From positions 124,001 through 188,000 of the forward strand of contig JAJFGU010000004.1 in assembly GCA_021775955.1 (NCBI GenBank): a stretch of DNA of 64,000 nucleotides, written 5' to 3'. The first letter of the stretch is position 1. Every line of letters starts with the position of its first letter. Positions 45,840-58,066 of the stretch are shown piece by piece. The notes beneath the pieces are model-generated. The model worked only from the letters and a program-made list of their open reading frames with translations. It did no database searches and was not told the DNA's origin. Position numbers and translations under genes: made by a program. The stretch comes from Alphaproteobacteria bacterium (lineage in GTDB: Bacteria; Pseudomonadota; Alphaproteobacteria; Micavibrionales; Micavibrionaceae).

Positions 45840-47743
45840 TATAATTCACTACCAGGTCCATATAATCTACCCAGTAAGTCGCTATTAATAACCACGCCAT
45901 AGTTTTGCTGTTTGTTGTTGATATAGGCTTGAAAAACTTCATTCTGGCCGCCAGTTGCCAGGTTTTTTGATAAAGCTTTCGTTTTTTCTTCATCTTCGCC
46001 TTCGGGAAAGGAAAAGGATTTTACTTCCACAAGCGCGCTGCCGTCTTGTGTTTCTATCAAAGCATAGCCGTGGACCGGTGCATCAAAGATGATGTTTACT
46101 GCGCGGCTATTCAAAGGAGCAGGGGCTTCGCCCTGACGTTTAACCTTGCTCAGGCTTTTTACAGTTTTCCCTTGTTCTCTGGCCAGGCCCTTCAGGCTTT
46201 TTTCTGATGATTCCACTGCGCTTAACAACGCCATCACCCGCATTCTGTTTTCGATGCGGCGCTGGTCTTCGTTCCATTTCTTTTCAATTTCCGCGCGCAT
46301 TTCAGCAAAAGGCGTGTAGGTTTTAGGCTGGATTTTTTCAACATGAATGGCCAGGAATGCACCGTCGGACATTTCCATCATCGCCGAAGTTTCACCCTCC
46401 AGCAATTCAAAGGCTGTTTCTAAAATCGTGACGCGATTGGTCTCGTGGTCTTTGAGGGCATCTTTTTCGTCCGCACCCTGACCAAAACTGTTAAAGACGG
46501 GCAGGGCAATCGTGTTGACCTCGACCTCCTGTTTGATTTCTTCGAGCGACGCACCGCCAGCCAGCAGATCGTCAATAGCATTGGCCAACTCATAAAGCTG
46601 GTCGGATAATTTAATTTGCTGGAACTCTTCTTTGAGATCCTTTTTGACAGATTCAAAAGATTGCGTTGAAGGCGGAATAATATCCTTCAGCACAATCACA
46701 TGCCAGCCAAGCGCAGTCTGCACCGGGCCGCCTGCATCCCCTTTACCGGCTTTAAAGGCTATTTCTGCGATTTCAGGCAGCATGCCGTCTTCTTCAAAAT
46801 CCTGCGCTTCGATATAGGCGCTGTCTTCCCCTGTTTCGGCTTTGATGGCTCCTTTTAGGGACTTGCCGCTCTGAACGGCTTTCAGAACCGCCGCCGCTTC
46901 TTCTTCGGTGCTTAAGATAGACTGCTCCAGCTTGCGTTTTTCTGGCACTTTATAAGCTTCAATATTGTCGTCATAGGCAGCGCGAAGCTCCTCTTGCGTA
47001 ATATCAATCGTCGCCTTGAGCTTTTCATCATTGATGCTCAGCAATATGACGTTGCGGGTTTCGGCTTGCGCATAGTTTTCCTTCATCGCGCCATAGAGCG
47101 CTTCGAGCTGGGCGCCGCTGGGTGCTTTGATGTCTTTTAGTTCCTTGTCAGGGAAAACCACAATATCGATATCACGCTGCTCGCTTTGGAATAAAAATAT
47201 ATCTTCAGCCATATCATCTGAAACCAAAGAGGACCCGCCACGAAGCGCGCGCATTAAAAGGCCGTTACCAACCTCACGGCCAATCGTGGACACAAAAGTT
47301 CCTTCCGACATGCCCTGGCTAAATAAAATCTGGTCGAGCACCTCTTGCGTGCTGCGCCCGCCCAGAGCCATCGGCTCAACTATTTTATTAATCTCAGCAG
47401 CTATATGTTTTCTGCCGACATTAATGCCGATCTTTCGGGCGGATTGCTGCACCAAAAGACCCTGAATTTCACTGTTTAAAAACTGGTCTACATAGCCGAG
47501 CTTATAAGCTTCGCCTGGTGACATGCCGAGGCGTTGCAGCGTTCTTCTTAAGGAACGGTCAAAGGATATGGCCTGGATTTTGGTCTTGCCGACGCGCCCA
47601 ATGTCACTTTTTGAGATGCCGCCACGGAAAAAACCGCCAACATCTGTCATGACAAGGCCACCGGCCGCCAGAACCAATGTCCCCATTAAGAAAAATTTTA
47701 ATATGCCGGATGACGCGCCTTTGCGCAGAGATTGCATTGCCAT
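45839..47743 (-). CDS. ppiD: PpiD-like peptidyl-prolyl isomerase / folding factor
   Basis: 634 residues: one N-terminal membrane helix (about 14-33), a SurA-like N-terminal chaperone domain (about 35-220), a parvulin-type domain (about 245-365, with FKAGKGDAGGPVQTALGWHV), then a helical C-terminal part. It should be anchored in the inner membrane and help periplasmic and outer-membrane proteins fold. trpE follows with a 1-base overlap, a conserved pairing in alphaproteobacteria. Divergent from tpiA across 79 bases. Confidence 0.9.
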   Translation of the reverse strand: MAMQSLRKGASSGILKFFLMGTLVLAAGGLVMTDVGGFFRGGISKSDIGRVGKTKIQAISFDRSLRRTLQRLGMSPGEAYKLGYVDQFLNSEIQGLLVQQSARKIGINVGRKHIAAEINKIVEPMALGGRSTQEVLDQILFSQGMSEGTFVSTIGREVGNGLLMRALRGGSSLVSDDMAEDIFLFQSEQRDIDIVVFPDKELKDIKAPSGAQLEALYGAMKENYAQAETRNVILLSINDEKLKATIDITQEELRAAYDDNIEAYKVPEKRKLEQSILSTEEEAAAVLKAVQSGKSLKGAIKAETGEDSAYIEAQDFEEDGMLPEIAEIAFKAGKGDAGGPVQTALGWHVIVLKDIIPPSTQSFESVKKDLKEEFQQIKLSDQLYELANAIDDLLAGGASLEEIKQEVEVNTIALPVFNSFGQGADEKDALKDHETNRVTILETAFELLEGETSAMMEMSDGAFLAIHVEKIQPKTYTPFAEMRAEIEKKWNEDQRRIENRMRVMALLSAVESSEKSLKGLAREQGKTVKSLSKVKRQGEAPAPLNSRAVNIIFDAPVHGYALIETQDGSALVEVKSFSFPEGEDEEKTKALSKNLATGGQNEVFQAYINNKQQNYGVVINSDLLGRLYGPGSEL

Positions 47744-47822
47744 GATAAAAAACTTCTGTCCTAAATGTTTTCAAATCGTTTTCGATGATGCACTATAAGA
47801 ACCTGCAATCAAAGGAGCAACC

Positions 47823-48578
47823 ATGAAAAAGCTTATTGCGGGTAACTGGAAGATGAACGGCTCCTGGGCCGAAGCCAGAATTCTTACGGAAAAAATACTA
47901 GAGGGCATTGCAGCTGACAAAGGCGTTGCCGATACATGCGAATTTGTGATTTTTCCTCCTTTTGTCCATCTCGGGGTGGTGAAAGAGTCGCTGACCGACC
48001 CGGACTCACCGCTGACTTATGGGGCGCAGGATTGTGGCCTGCATGAAAATGGGGCCTATACTGGCGAGGTTTCAGCCGAGATGATCCGCGATTTTGCCTG
48101 TGAATATGTGATTGTCGGCCATTCCGAGCGCCGGGAATACCACCATGAAACCAATGAAATCGTAAAACAAAAGGCCGCTATCGCCGATAGCAATGGCCTC
48201 AAGGTCATTATTTGCGTCGGTGAGAAGGAATCTGAGCGCGAGGCGGGGCAACATAAAGAGGTTGTCGGTGCGCAACTGGTTGAATCCATGCCTGAAAACG
48301 CCAGCGTTGAGAATACGGTGATTGCTTATGAGCCGGTCTGGGCCATCGGAACCGGTAAAACCGCCAGCGTAGATGATGTCCGGGAAATGCACGGATTTAT
48401 ACGGCAACAGCTGGGTGAGCGCTTCGAAGAGCCTGAAAGAGTGCGCATTTTATACGGTGGATCAATGAAGCCGGATAATGCGAGGGACTTGTTAGCCACA
48501 GATAATGTTGATGGGGGGCTGATCGGCGGCGCCAGTCTTGATGCGGAAGCCTTTTTAGCTATTGCGAAATCTGCCTAA
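47823..48578 (+). CDS. tpiA: Triosephosphate isomerase
   Basis: Interconverts dihydroxyacetone phosphate and glyceraldehyde 3-phosphate. 251 residues, TIM barrel. IAGNWKMNGSW at the N-terminus holds the catalytic lysine, VIVGHSERREYHHETNE near residues 97-113 the histidine, and AYEPVWAIGTGKTAS near residues 169-183 the catalytic glutamate. AAAGGAG precedes the ATG. Starts the tpiA-secG-pyrG run. Confidence 0.97.
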   Translation: MKKLIAGNWKMNGSWAEARILTEKILEGIAADKGVADTCEFVIFPPFVHLGVVKESLTDPDSPLTYGAQDCGLHENGAYTGEVSAEMIRDFACEYVIVGHSERREYHHETNEIVKQKAAIADSNGLKVIICVGEKESEREAGQHKEVVGAQLVESMPENASVENTVIAYEPVWAIGTGKTASVDDVREMHGFIRQQLGERFEEPERVRILYGGSMKPDNARDLLATDNVDGGLIGGASLDAEAFLAIAKSA

Positions 48579-48598
48579 ACGTAATAAGTAAAGGGTCC

Positions 48599-50977
<2,379 letters not shown>

Positions 50978-51067
50978 GATAATCTCCAACTTCAGCGATA
51001 CTGATTACATAACAATAAAGACTATTAAAAGCAAGAAAATTCCCCCTCTAACACTACGGAATATACC

Positions 51068-51110
51068 AGCATATATGCTTTCATAATGATGCCGTATGTG
51101 ATAGCATATC
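51068..51110 (+). promoter_or_regulatory. Candidate operator pair of the PIN toxin-antitoxin operon
   Basis: Two palindromes sharing AGCATAT: AGCATATATGCT (51068-51079, perfect) and GATAGCATATC (51100-51110, GATA/TATC arms). They precede the toxin start at 51117. Ribbon-helix-helix antitoxins bind such short paired palindromes, so autoregulation is likely. Confidence 0.5.
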
Positions 51111-51116
51111 TGTATT

Positions 51117-51557
51117 ATGACTTTCGTGGTAATTGATACAAATGTCTTTATTGGCGCCCTGCTAAACCAGGACGATATCAACCGCAAGGTGCTGGATTAT
51201 TGCTTTCAGGGCGGTTTACGGCCCCTTATGAGCGATGGCATGTATTTCGAATACGAAACCATGATGGGGCGCAGTTATCTTTTTAAGGACTGCAACTTTA
51301 TTGAGGGCGAGCGGACAATACTTTTCAATGATTTTTGCTCTATATGCCACTGGATTGACGTCTATTACCGCTGGCGGCCCCATTTCAAGGATGAGGTGGA
51401 AAGCCATATGATCGAACTGGCCATTGGCGGTGGCGCAGACCTTATTTTGACATGGAACAAAAAAGATTTGGTGATTGACGATTCAATCGTGAAGGAGCTT
51501 TTAATTTTAACCCCGGATGAATTTTTGGAATTAGAAAAAGACAAACAGGAGGCTTAA
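51117..51557 (+). CDS. PIN-domain toxin (COG1569-like)
   Basis: Predicted ribonuclease toxin. 146 residues. The N-terminus VVIDTNVFIGALL has the first catalytic aspartate; a conserved acidic residue lies near EYETMM, and GGGADLILTWNKKDLVID has the later catalytic aspartates. No ribosome-binding site can be seen before the ATG, unlike the downstream antitoxin gene. Its stop directly abuts the antitoxin start, so the order is toxin first. Confidence 0.85.
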   Translation: MTFVVIDTNVFIGALLNQDDINRKVLDYCFQGGLRPLMSDGMYFEYETMMGRSYLFKDCNFIEGERTILFNDFCSICHWIDVYYRWRPHFKDEVESHMIELAIGGGADLILTWNKKDLVIDDSIVKELLILTPDEFLELEKDKQEA

Positions 51558-51854
51558 ATGGCGACTTTGACTATCAGAATGCCCGACGATAAAGCCAACC
51601 GGCTTAAAATTCTCGCCAGATCGCGCGGGATTAGCGTCAATAAGCTGATCGAGGAATGGGCCACCATGGGCATTGCTGAATTTGATTCCTATGCCAGTTT
51701 TCTGGCCCGTTCGACGCGAGGATCACGCGAAAGCGCTCTGGCCGCCATGCGTGAGCTGGAAAACAGGGATCATGAGAGAAAAAGGGAGAGGCGGTCGGGA
51801 GACGAGCGCAGGGGCACGGAACGCCCTGAAGCGGAGGTTGCTTCCGAAGAATAA
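51558..51854 (+). CDS. Ribbon-helix-helix antitoxin
   Basis: 98 residues. [20 protein letters not shown], then [15 protein letters not shown], is a clear CopG/Arc-type ribbon-helix-helix N-terminus. The C-terminal third is very rich in Arg and Glu ([20 protein letters not shown]) and looks unlike a normal antitoxin tail. An AGGAGG site lies 6 bases before the ATG, much stronger than that of the toxin gene. It should neutralise the PIN protein and repress the operon. Confidence 0.85.
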   Translation: MATLTIRMPDDKANRLKILARSRGISVNKLIEEWATMGIAEFDSYASFLARSTRGSRESALAAMRELENRDHERKRERRSGDERRGTERPEAEVASEE

Positions 51855-51882
51855 ACCCTTGGCCTTTCCGGCTGTAGGCGCT

Positions 51883-52719
51883 ATGAATAGCGCCATGAAA
51901 ACCGTAAAAATTCAAAATATCGAAATTGCCAATGACAAGCCCTTTACGCTGATTGCCGGGCCGTGCCAGATGGAGAGCCGCGAGCACGCTTTTGAGATGT
52001 GTGGCTCGCTTGTAGAGATTACCAAAGAGCTTGGGCTGGGCTTTATTTACAAGACCTCTTTCGACAAGGCCAACCGGACTTCGATCAAAACCCAACGTGG
52101 CCTAGGGCTTGAAAAGGCGTTGCCGATCTTTGCCGATCTTGGTAAGGAATTCGGCGTTCCGACCATTACCGATGTCCATCTGCCCGAACATTGCGCCGAA
52201 GTCGGTGAAGCCGTTGATGTGCTGCAAATCCCGGCTTTCCTGTGCCGTCAGACGGATTTGCTGATCGCCGCTGCCAAAACAGGCAAAGCAATTAACGTCA
52301 AAAAGGGTCAATTCCTTGCGCCCTGGGACATGGAAAATGTCGCCGCCAAAATTTCTGAGAGCGGCAATGACAATATTATGCTGTGTGAGCGCGGTGCGAG
52401 TTTCGGTTATAACACGCTGGTCTCAGACATGCGCAGCTTGCCAATTATGGCAAAAACCGGCTATCCGGTGATTTATGATGCCACTCATTCGGTGCAACAA
52501 CCGGGCGGGCAGGGCACAACATCAGGTGGCGACCGCGAAATGGTGCCGGTTTTGGCAAGGGCTGCGATGGCCGTTGGCGTGGCCGGTGTTTTCATGGAGG
52601 TGCATCAGGACCCGGACAATGCGCCCTCGGACGGCCCTAACATGTTGAAATTAAAGGATATAAAATCTTTGTTAAAAGAGCTGCAACAAATAGACAAGAT
52701 TGCCAAAAACAGGCTATAA
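51883..52719 (+). CDS. kdsA: 3-deoxy-8-phosphooctulonate synthase (KDO-8-P synthase)
   Basis: Makes KDO-8-phosphate for LPS core. 278 residues from the ATG at 51883; the ATG at 51895 is also possible, while the longer frame from 51673 merely runs through the antitoxin gene. [20 protein letters not shown] and [20 protein letters not shown] are family signatures. The AGPCQMES segment has the cysteine of metal-dependent (class II) enzymes where E. coli has asparagine; matching His, Glu and Asp ligands are present (THSVQ, MEVH, SDGP). Confidence 0.96.
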   Translation: MNSAMKTVKIQNIEIANDKPFTLIAGPCQMESREHAFEMCGSLVEITKELGLGFIYKTSFDKANRTSIKTQRGLGLEKALPIFADLGKEFGVPTITDVHLPEHCAEVGEAVDVLQIPAFLCRQTDLLIAAAKTGKAINVKKGQFLAPWDMENVAAKISESGNDNIMLCERGASFGYNTLVSDMRSLPIMAKTGYPVIYDATHSVQQPGGQGTTSGGDREMVPVLARAAMAVGVAGVFMEVHQDPDNAPSDGPNMLKLKDIKSLLKELQQIDKIAKNRL

Positions 52720-52748
52720 TAAAGAATAAGCAAAGGAGTTGCTGATTT

Positions 52749-53126
52749 ATGACCACCATACCTGGTGCATCACAGTTTTTGAGCGCGTCGACCCTGGCCA
52801 ATAGCCGGGGTCTTGCGCCATCTTCTCCCACAGTTCTTAGTCAGGGCGAGTCCACGGCCAGTCTTTTGGAATCGGGCCGTAATGCATTGCGCATAGGCGG
52901 CTTTGGTATTTCCTCAGGCGCCAGATCAATCAACAATCAATTCCTCAGCCAGTCCACATCTCTGGGCAATCAGATTTTATCACTGGCCGTTGGTGCCAAC
53001 GCAACGATAGAAGGGGCACAGCAGCAAATTCTGGCCCTGCGCTCACGTTTTTCCGATGACCAACTTGCGCCGTTTTTACGGGCAGAAGACACTTCCGCCG
53101 GGTCCATCGTCGACGAAGAAGTCTAG
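52749..53126 (+). CDS. Orphan protein, 125 residues
   Basis: No family recognised. Rich in Ser, Ala, Gly and Gln, with no signal peptide or membrane helix; segments such as NNQFLSQSTSLGNQILSLAV look amphipathic. AAAGGAG precedes the ATG by about 11 bases. It lies between kdsA and eno, which are close neighbours in many alphaproteobacteria. Confidence 0.65.
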   Translation: MTTIPGASQFLSASTLANSRGLAPSSPTVLSQGESTASLLESGRNALRIGGFGISSGARSINNQFLSQSTSLGNQILSLAVGANATIEGAQQQILALRSRFSDDQLAPFLRAEDTSAGSIVDEEV

Positions 53127-54497
<1,371 letters not shown>

Positions 54498-54519
54498 TAA
54501 TGAGTAAAGGAGAGTACCA

Positions 54520-55860
54520 ATGAAACAGCTACAAAAAATTCTATTCGCCGCCTATGGAGTCACATCTTACATGTTATCCATGGTGGCGTTTGTCTATCTG
54601 ATGGGCTTTGTCATCGGCATGTTCGTTCCCAAACATATCGATAACGGCGTCGAAACGCCGCTGCTCATGGCGCTGGCGATTAATCTGTTCTGGCTTTTGA
54701 TCTTCGGCGTGCAGCACACAATCATGGCGCGGCCCGGCTTTAAGCAGTGGTGGCATAAAATTGTGCCGCAACCGATTGAGCGCAGTACCTATGTGCTGAT
54801 TTCAACGCTTCTCACATTTGGTCTTTTCTGGCAATGGCGGCCGATTGATACGGTGGTCTGGGACTTTAGCGGCAGCGCTATTGGAACAGCAATGCTTGCG
54901 CTTTATGTGCTCGGCTGGGGCATTCTTCTGGCCTCGACCTTTATTATCGATCACTTTGATCTGCTGGGTCTAAAGCAGGTCTATTTCAATTTTGTTGATA
55001 GAAAACTGAAGCCGCCCGGTTTTCAGGTGAAGCTTTTATACAGGCTGTGCCGCCATCCGATCATGCTGGGCTGGATTGTTTTGTTCTGGGCCACGCCGAT
55101 GATGAGTGCCGGACATTTGCTGTTTGCCGCTGTCTGGAGCGGCTATATTCTGATCGCTCTGATTTTTGAAGAACGCGACCTTGTCGGCCTTCATGGCGAT
55201 AAATACAAGCGCTACCAGCGCGATGTGCCCAAGCTTGTTCCTTTTATGCGGTTAAAGGCCACGCCAAAATCCGCACGAATTTATTTGCTGGCGGCGGCGC
55301 TTTTGATTGCCTTCTCCACCATGGCCGGCATGTATAAAGGCCATGAAGGAAAGTTTCTGGTCGCGACCGGTGCTTTGGCCGGTACGGATTTTGAAGAAGC
55401 GGTCATTTATCTCGGTCGCCATGATTTCTGGGGCGCGCATGGGGTGATTATAAATCGCCCCGTTCGCAAGGCTACGGTCGAGCATGATTTCCCGGAGAAG
55501 AAATGGCGCGTGCAGCTTTATAAAGGCGGGCCGGTTGCGGCAGGCGAGAACAATTCCCTGCTGCTCAAAGCCGAAGACATGCCCAATGGTTTTCTGGTGA
55601 CATCGATGGAAGATGTACGCAAAACCAGCCCGGATTTTGTGAAGGACCTTGAGGGGTGGAAAAACAAACACCCGTTGCGGCTTTTTATGGGCTATTCCGG
55701 CTGGGGCATATGGCAGCTCAACCGCGAGATTGGCCGTGGCGCCTGGGCGGTGATTGATTACGATGAAACACTGATGTTCAAGACCTCATCGAAAAGAGCC
55801 TGGAAAAAGGCAATGGAGCGGGTTCTGGAGTCCCGTCCGGCGGAGGGTGCGGGGGTTTAG
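54520..55860 (+). CDS. Fusion: MddA-like membrane S-methyltransferase + YqgE/AlgH (DUF179) domain
   Basis: 446 residues. Residues about 1-245 are a multi-helix membrane protein of the methanethiol S-methyltransferase (MddA)/NnrU/isoprenylcysteine methyltransferase type: FGVQHTIMARPGFKQWW, the RHPIMLG motif at 179-185, and EERDLVGLHGDKYKRYQRDV at 217-236. After another helix (about 253-271), residues about 276-420 match YqgE/AlgH: GKFLVATGALAGTDFEEAVI, INRPV, YKGGPV, LRLFMGYSGWGIWQL. The two parts are in one unbroken frame. MddA makes dimethyl sulfide from methanethiol; the role of YqgE is unknown. GGAG precedes the ATG. 22 bases after eno. Confidence 0.85.
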   Translation: MKQLQKILFAAYGVTSYMLSMVAFVYLMGFVIGMFVPKHIDNGVETPLLMALAINLFWLLIFGVQHTIMARPGFKQWWHKIVPQPIERSTYVLISTLLTFGLFWQWRPIDTVVWDFSGSAIGTAMLALYVLGWGILLASTFIIDHFDLLGLKQVYFNFVDRKLKPPGFQVKLLYRLCRHPIMLGWIVLFWATPMMSAGHLLFAAVWSGYILIALIFEERDLVGLHGDKYKRYQRDVPKLVPFMRLKATPKSARIYLLAAALLIAFSTMAGMYKGHEGKFLVATGALAGTDFEEAVIYLGRHDFWGAHGVIINRPVRKATVEHDFPEKKWRVQLYKGGPVAAGENNSLLLKAEDMPNGFLVTSMEDVRKTSPDFVKDLEGWKNKHPLRLFMGYSGWGIWQLNREIGRGAWAVIDYDETLMFKTSSKRAWKKAMERVLESRPAEGAGV

Positions 55861-55870
55861 TCTTTTCATA

Positions 55871-55897
55871 TTGACAAAAGGTTCTGTTTTCTATAAT
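55871..55897 (+). promoter_or_regulatory. Promoter of the 162-residue orphan gene
   Basis: TTGACA (55871-55876) and TATAAT (55892-55897), both perfect sigma-70 consensus, but with a 15-base spacer. The orphan gene starts 41 bases downstream. Confidence 0.55.
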
Positions 55898-55937
55898 TTC
55901 CGTTTACTTCAATAGAGTAAGATCGGAAGGAAGCGCT

Positions 55938-56426
55938 ATGAGTAACCCAGAACTATTAGATTTAGAAGATGAGGGAGAAGTAGGAGAGGATCTACAGAGC
56001 CTCAGAGATAAAGGTATTGTTTCTAAAGTTTTTATGAAGGTGTCACAACCTGACAAAAATAAACTCGCCCGTATTGATGTAAAAAATAGTTTGTTTCAGG
56101 CAGAGTGGATGGCAGGAAAGGAGATATGGGCTGTTAGTGGAACCAAACAAATTTCTGAACTTCTTATGTATCCGGATAAGGATGGCTCTGTTAACTGGGT
56201 ACTTAAATGTGAGCATCCGGTTACGAAGGTATCCCCAAAACGTTTAAAAGAGGTCTTAGAGTTAGAGACTATTGAACTTTCGGACGAGGAACTTGTGCAG
56301 GCTTTTGATAAATTTCAAGCAGCTCTGGCTGATTCTGGAGCGATCGCCATTGACCCTTCTCCAGAAGAAGAGAGGGTGGAGATTGCGGAGGCACGGAATA
56401 TATTAAAGCCCGGAATCCAGATGTAA
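55938..56426 (+). CDS. Orphan protein, 162 residues
   Basis: No family recognised. Soluble and strongly acidic at both ends (LLDLEDEGEVGEDLQSLRDK; SPEEERVEIAEARN), with a basic middle. Distinctly AT-rich compared with the genes on both sides. GGAAGGAA precedes the ATG, and it has its own consensus-like promoter, so it is probably expressed independently. No features were recognised in the 112 bases after it apart from the GANTC palindrome. Confidence 0.75.
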   Translation: MSNPELLDLEDEGEVGEDLQSLRDKGIVSKVFMKVSQPDKNKLARIDVKNSLFQAEWMAGKEIWAVSGTKQISELLMYPDKDGSVNWVLKCEHPVTKVSPKRLKEVLELETIELSDEELVQAFDKFQAALADSGAIAIDPSPEEERVEIAEARNILKPGIQM

Positions 56427-56521
56427 ATTTCCTGAGTCAAAAGAGTCACTTAGCGGGTTTCGTTCTTGGTATGTACTCATTAAGCCATTGAATCTATTAC
56501 ATTTTTCTGCTTGACGCGCAG

Positions 56522-56537
56522 GAATCATATATGATTC
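56522..56537. promoter_or_regulatory. GANTC-containing palindrome upstream of the ftsB-like gene
   Basis: GAATCATATATGATTC is a perfect 16-base palindrome holding two GANTC sites, the target of the cell-cycle methyltransferase CcrM. A TTGACG lies just upstream. In alphaproteobacteria GANTC sites in promoters of division genes are read by GcrA, so cell-cycle control of the next gene is a reasonable inference. Confidence 0.5.
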
Positions 56538-56547
56538 AGTGAAAGCC

Positions 56548-56859
56548 ATGAACGGCTTGTATCGTCATCGCTATCTCATCCGCCGCAATCTGATCGTCAT
56601 GATCGGCATTTGTCTCAGTGTTTATTTTTCCTATCATGCGATTCAGGGCAATCGTAGCTATTTGCGTTTGATGTCGCTGGAACGTGACATTACCGAGACA
56701 AGCGCCGCATACGAGGCGCTGAAAAACGAGCGCACCGCGATTGAGGATAAAGTGGTGATGCTGCGCCCCGGCTCGATTAATCGCGATTTGCTGGAAGAAA
56801 GGGCACGCCTTGTTTTGGGCTATCGCCACCCCGATGAAATGGCCATCGTCAGCAATTAG
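56548..56859 (+). CDS. FtsB/DivIC family septum formation protein
   Basis: About 103 residues: short basic N-terminus, one membrane helix (about 12-30), then a coiled coil (LMSLERDITETSAAYEALKN and ERTAIEDKVVMLR), and the family tail SINRDLLEERARLVLGYRHP. A bitopic division protein that would join FtsL and FtsQ. The ATG at 56548 is preferred; a GTG three codons upstream (56539) is possible. Location between eno and pdhA is the usual alphaproteobacterial one. Confidence 0.87.
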   Translation: MNGLYRHRYLIRRNLIVMIGICLSVYFSYHAIQGNRSYLRLMSLERDITETSAAYEALKNERTAIEDKVVMLRPGSINRDLLEERARLVLGYRHPDEMAIVSN

Positions 56860-56955
56860 AGCTTTTCAAATTCCCTAAAGATATCAACATTTTGCGCCGC
56901 AGCAATTCTGCCTTTCTTCTGGAAGGCACCGGGCAAATGCTGTAACTCCTAGTTT

Positions 56956-57020
56956 GTCTTCCCCGCGTAAGCGGGGATCTTAGGACACACTCAAAAGATT
57001 CCCGCTTTCGCGGGAAAAGC
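56956..57020. repeat. Twin-hairpin interspersed repeat, copy 7 (worn ends)
   Basis: Left arm 56956-56981 folds TCCCCGC with GCGGGGA; right arm 56995-57020 folds TTCCCGC with GCGGGAA; spacer 13 bases. The terminal bases have drifted (GTCTT...AAAGC). It lies 19 bases upstream of the pdhA start. Confidence 0.8.
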
Positions 57021-57039
57021 AGTTATCGAGGAGTCAAAA

Positions 57040-58065
57040 TTGGCCGCTGCCAAAGGTAAAAAGAAAACCGCGTCAAAGAAGGCCGCCCCTTCCAAAAAGA
57101 CCGGAGGCCCAGGCGCCGAGGAGCTGAAAAAGCTCTACCGCGATATGCTTCTCATCCGCCGCTTTGAGGAAAAAGCCGGCCAGCTTTACGGCATGGGTTT
57201 TATCGGCGGGTTTTGTCATCTTTATATTGGCCAGGAAGCGGTCGTGACCGGCATCACCACCATGCAGGAGCCGCAGGACACCGTTGTTACCTCTTACCGC
57301 GATCACGCGCATATGCTGGCTTGCGGGATGGAGCCACGCGGCATCATGGCCGAGCTCACGGGGCGGGCCAGCGGCTATTCACGCGGCAAGGGCGGCTCGA
57401 TGCATATGTTCAGCCGCGAGGAGGGGTTCTTTGGCGGACACGGTATTGTTGGAGCATCAACGTCGATCGGCACCGGGCTGGGTTTTGCACATAAATACAA
57501 AAAGGACAAGGGTGTGGCTGCGGCCTATATGGGAGACGGCGCCGCCAATCAGGGCCAGGTCGCTGAATGCTACAATATGGCGGCACTGTGGGAGCTGCCC
57601 GTTTTGTTTGTGATTGAAAACAATCAATACGGCATGGGCACGAGCGTTGATCGCGCCGCGGCGGGCAAGCTTTACAAGCGCGGCGAAGGCTACGGTATTC
57701 CCGGTGAACAAGTCGACGGCATGGATGTGTTCGAGGTGCAAAAGGCAGCCAAGCAGGCGCTGGATTATATCCGCTCGGGCAACGGGCCGTATATTCTTGA
57801 GGTCATGACGTACAGGTACAGGGGCCATTCGATGTCCGACCCGGCGAAATACCGCACCAAGGAAGAGGTCAGCAGCTTCAAGGAGGAGCGTGACCCGATA
57901 ACGCACGTCAAAGAAGCGCTTTTGAAAGCCAAAGTGTCAGAAGACGAGATCAAAGAGATCGATAAGGAAATCAAAGAAATCGTCACCGAGGCCGCGCAAT
58001 TCGCGCAGGACAGCCCCGAACCCGATGCGGCCGAGCTTTGGACCGATGTTTTGGTGGAGGTTTAA
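57040..58065 (+). CDS. pdhA: Pyruvate dehydrogenase E1 component, alpha subunit
   Basis: Thiamine diphosphate-dependent decarboxylation of pyruvate. 341 residues, with a Lys/Ala-rich N-terminal stretch (about 1-25). The ThDP motif GDGAANQGQVAECYNMAALW is near residues 166-185, followed by PVLFVIENNQYGMGTSVDRA; YRYRGHSMSDPAKYRTKEEV is the phosphorylation-loop region of the family. TTG start at 57040, supported by GAGGAG 7 bases upstream. First gene of pdhA-orphan-pdhB-pdhC. Confidence 0.96.
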   Translation: MAAAKGKKKTASKKAAPSKKTGGPGAEELKKLYRDMLLIRRFEEKAGQLYGMGFIGGFCHLYIGQEAVVTGITTMQEPQDTVVTSYRDHAHMLACGMEPRGIMAELTGRASGYSRGKGGSMHMFSREEGFFGGHGIVGASTSIGTGLGFAHKYKKDKGVAAAYMGDGAANQGQVAECYNMAALWELPVLFVIENNQYGMGTSVDRAAAGKLYKRGEGYGIPGEQVDGMDVFEVQKAAKQALDYIRSGNGPYILEVMTYRYRGHSMSDPAKYRTKEEVSSFKEERDPITHVKEALLKAKVSEDEIKEIDKEIKEIVTEAAQFAQDSPEPDAAELWTDVLVEV

Positions 58066-58066
58066 T

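Noticed and set aside
51673-51882. 70-codon N-terminal extension of kdsA
   Set aside because: Runs through the antitoxin gene in another frame and does not resemble KdsA; the family start is near 51883.
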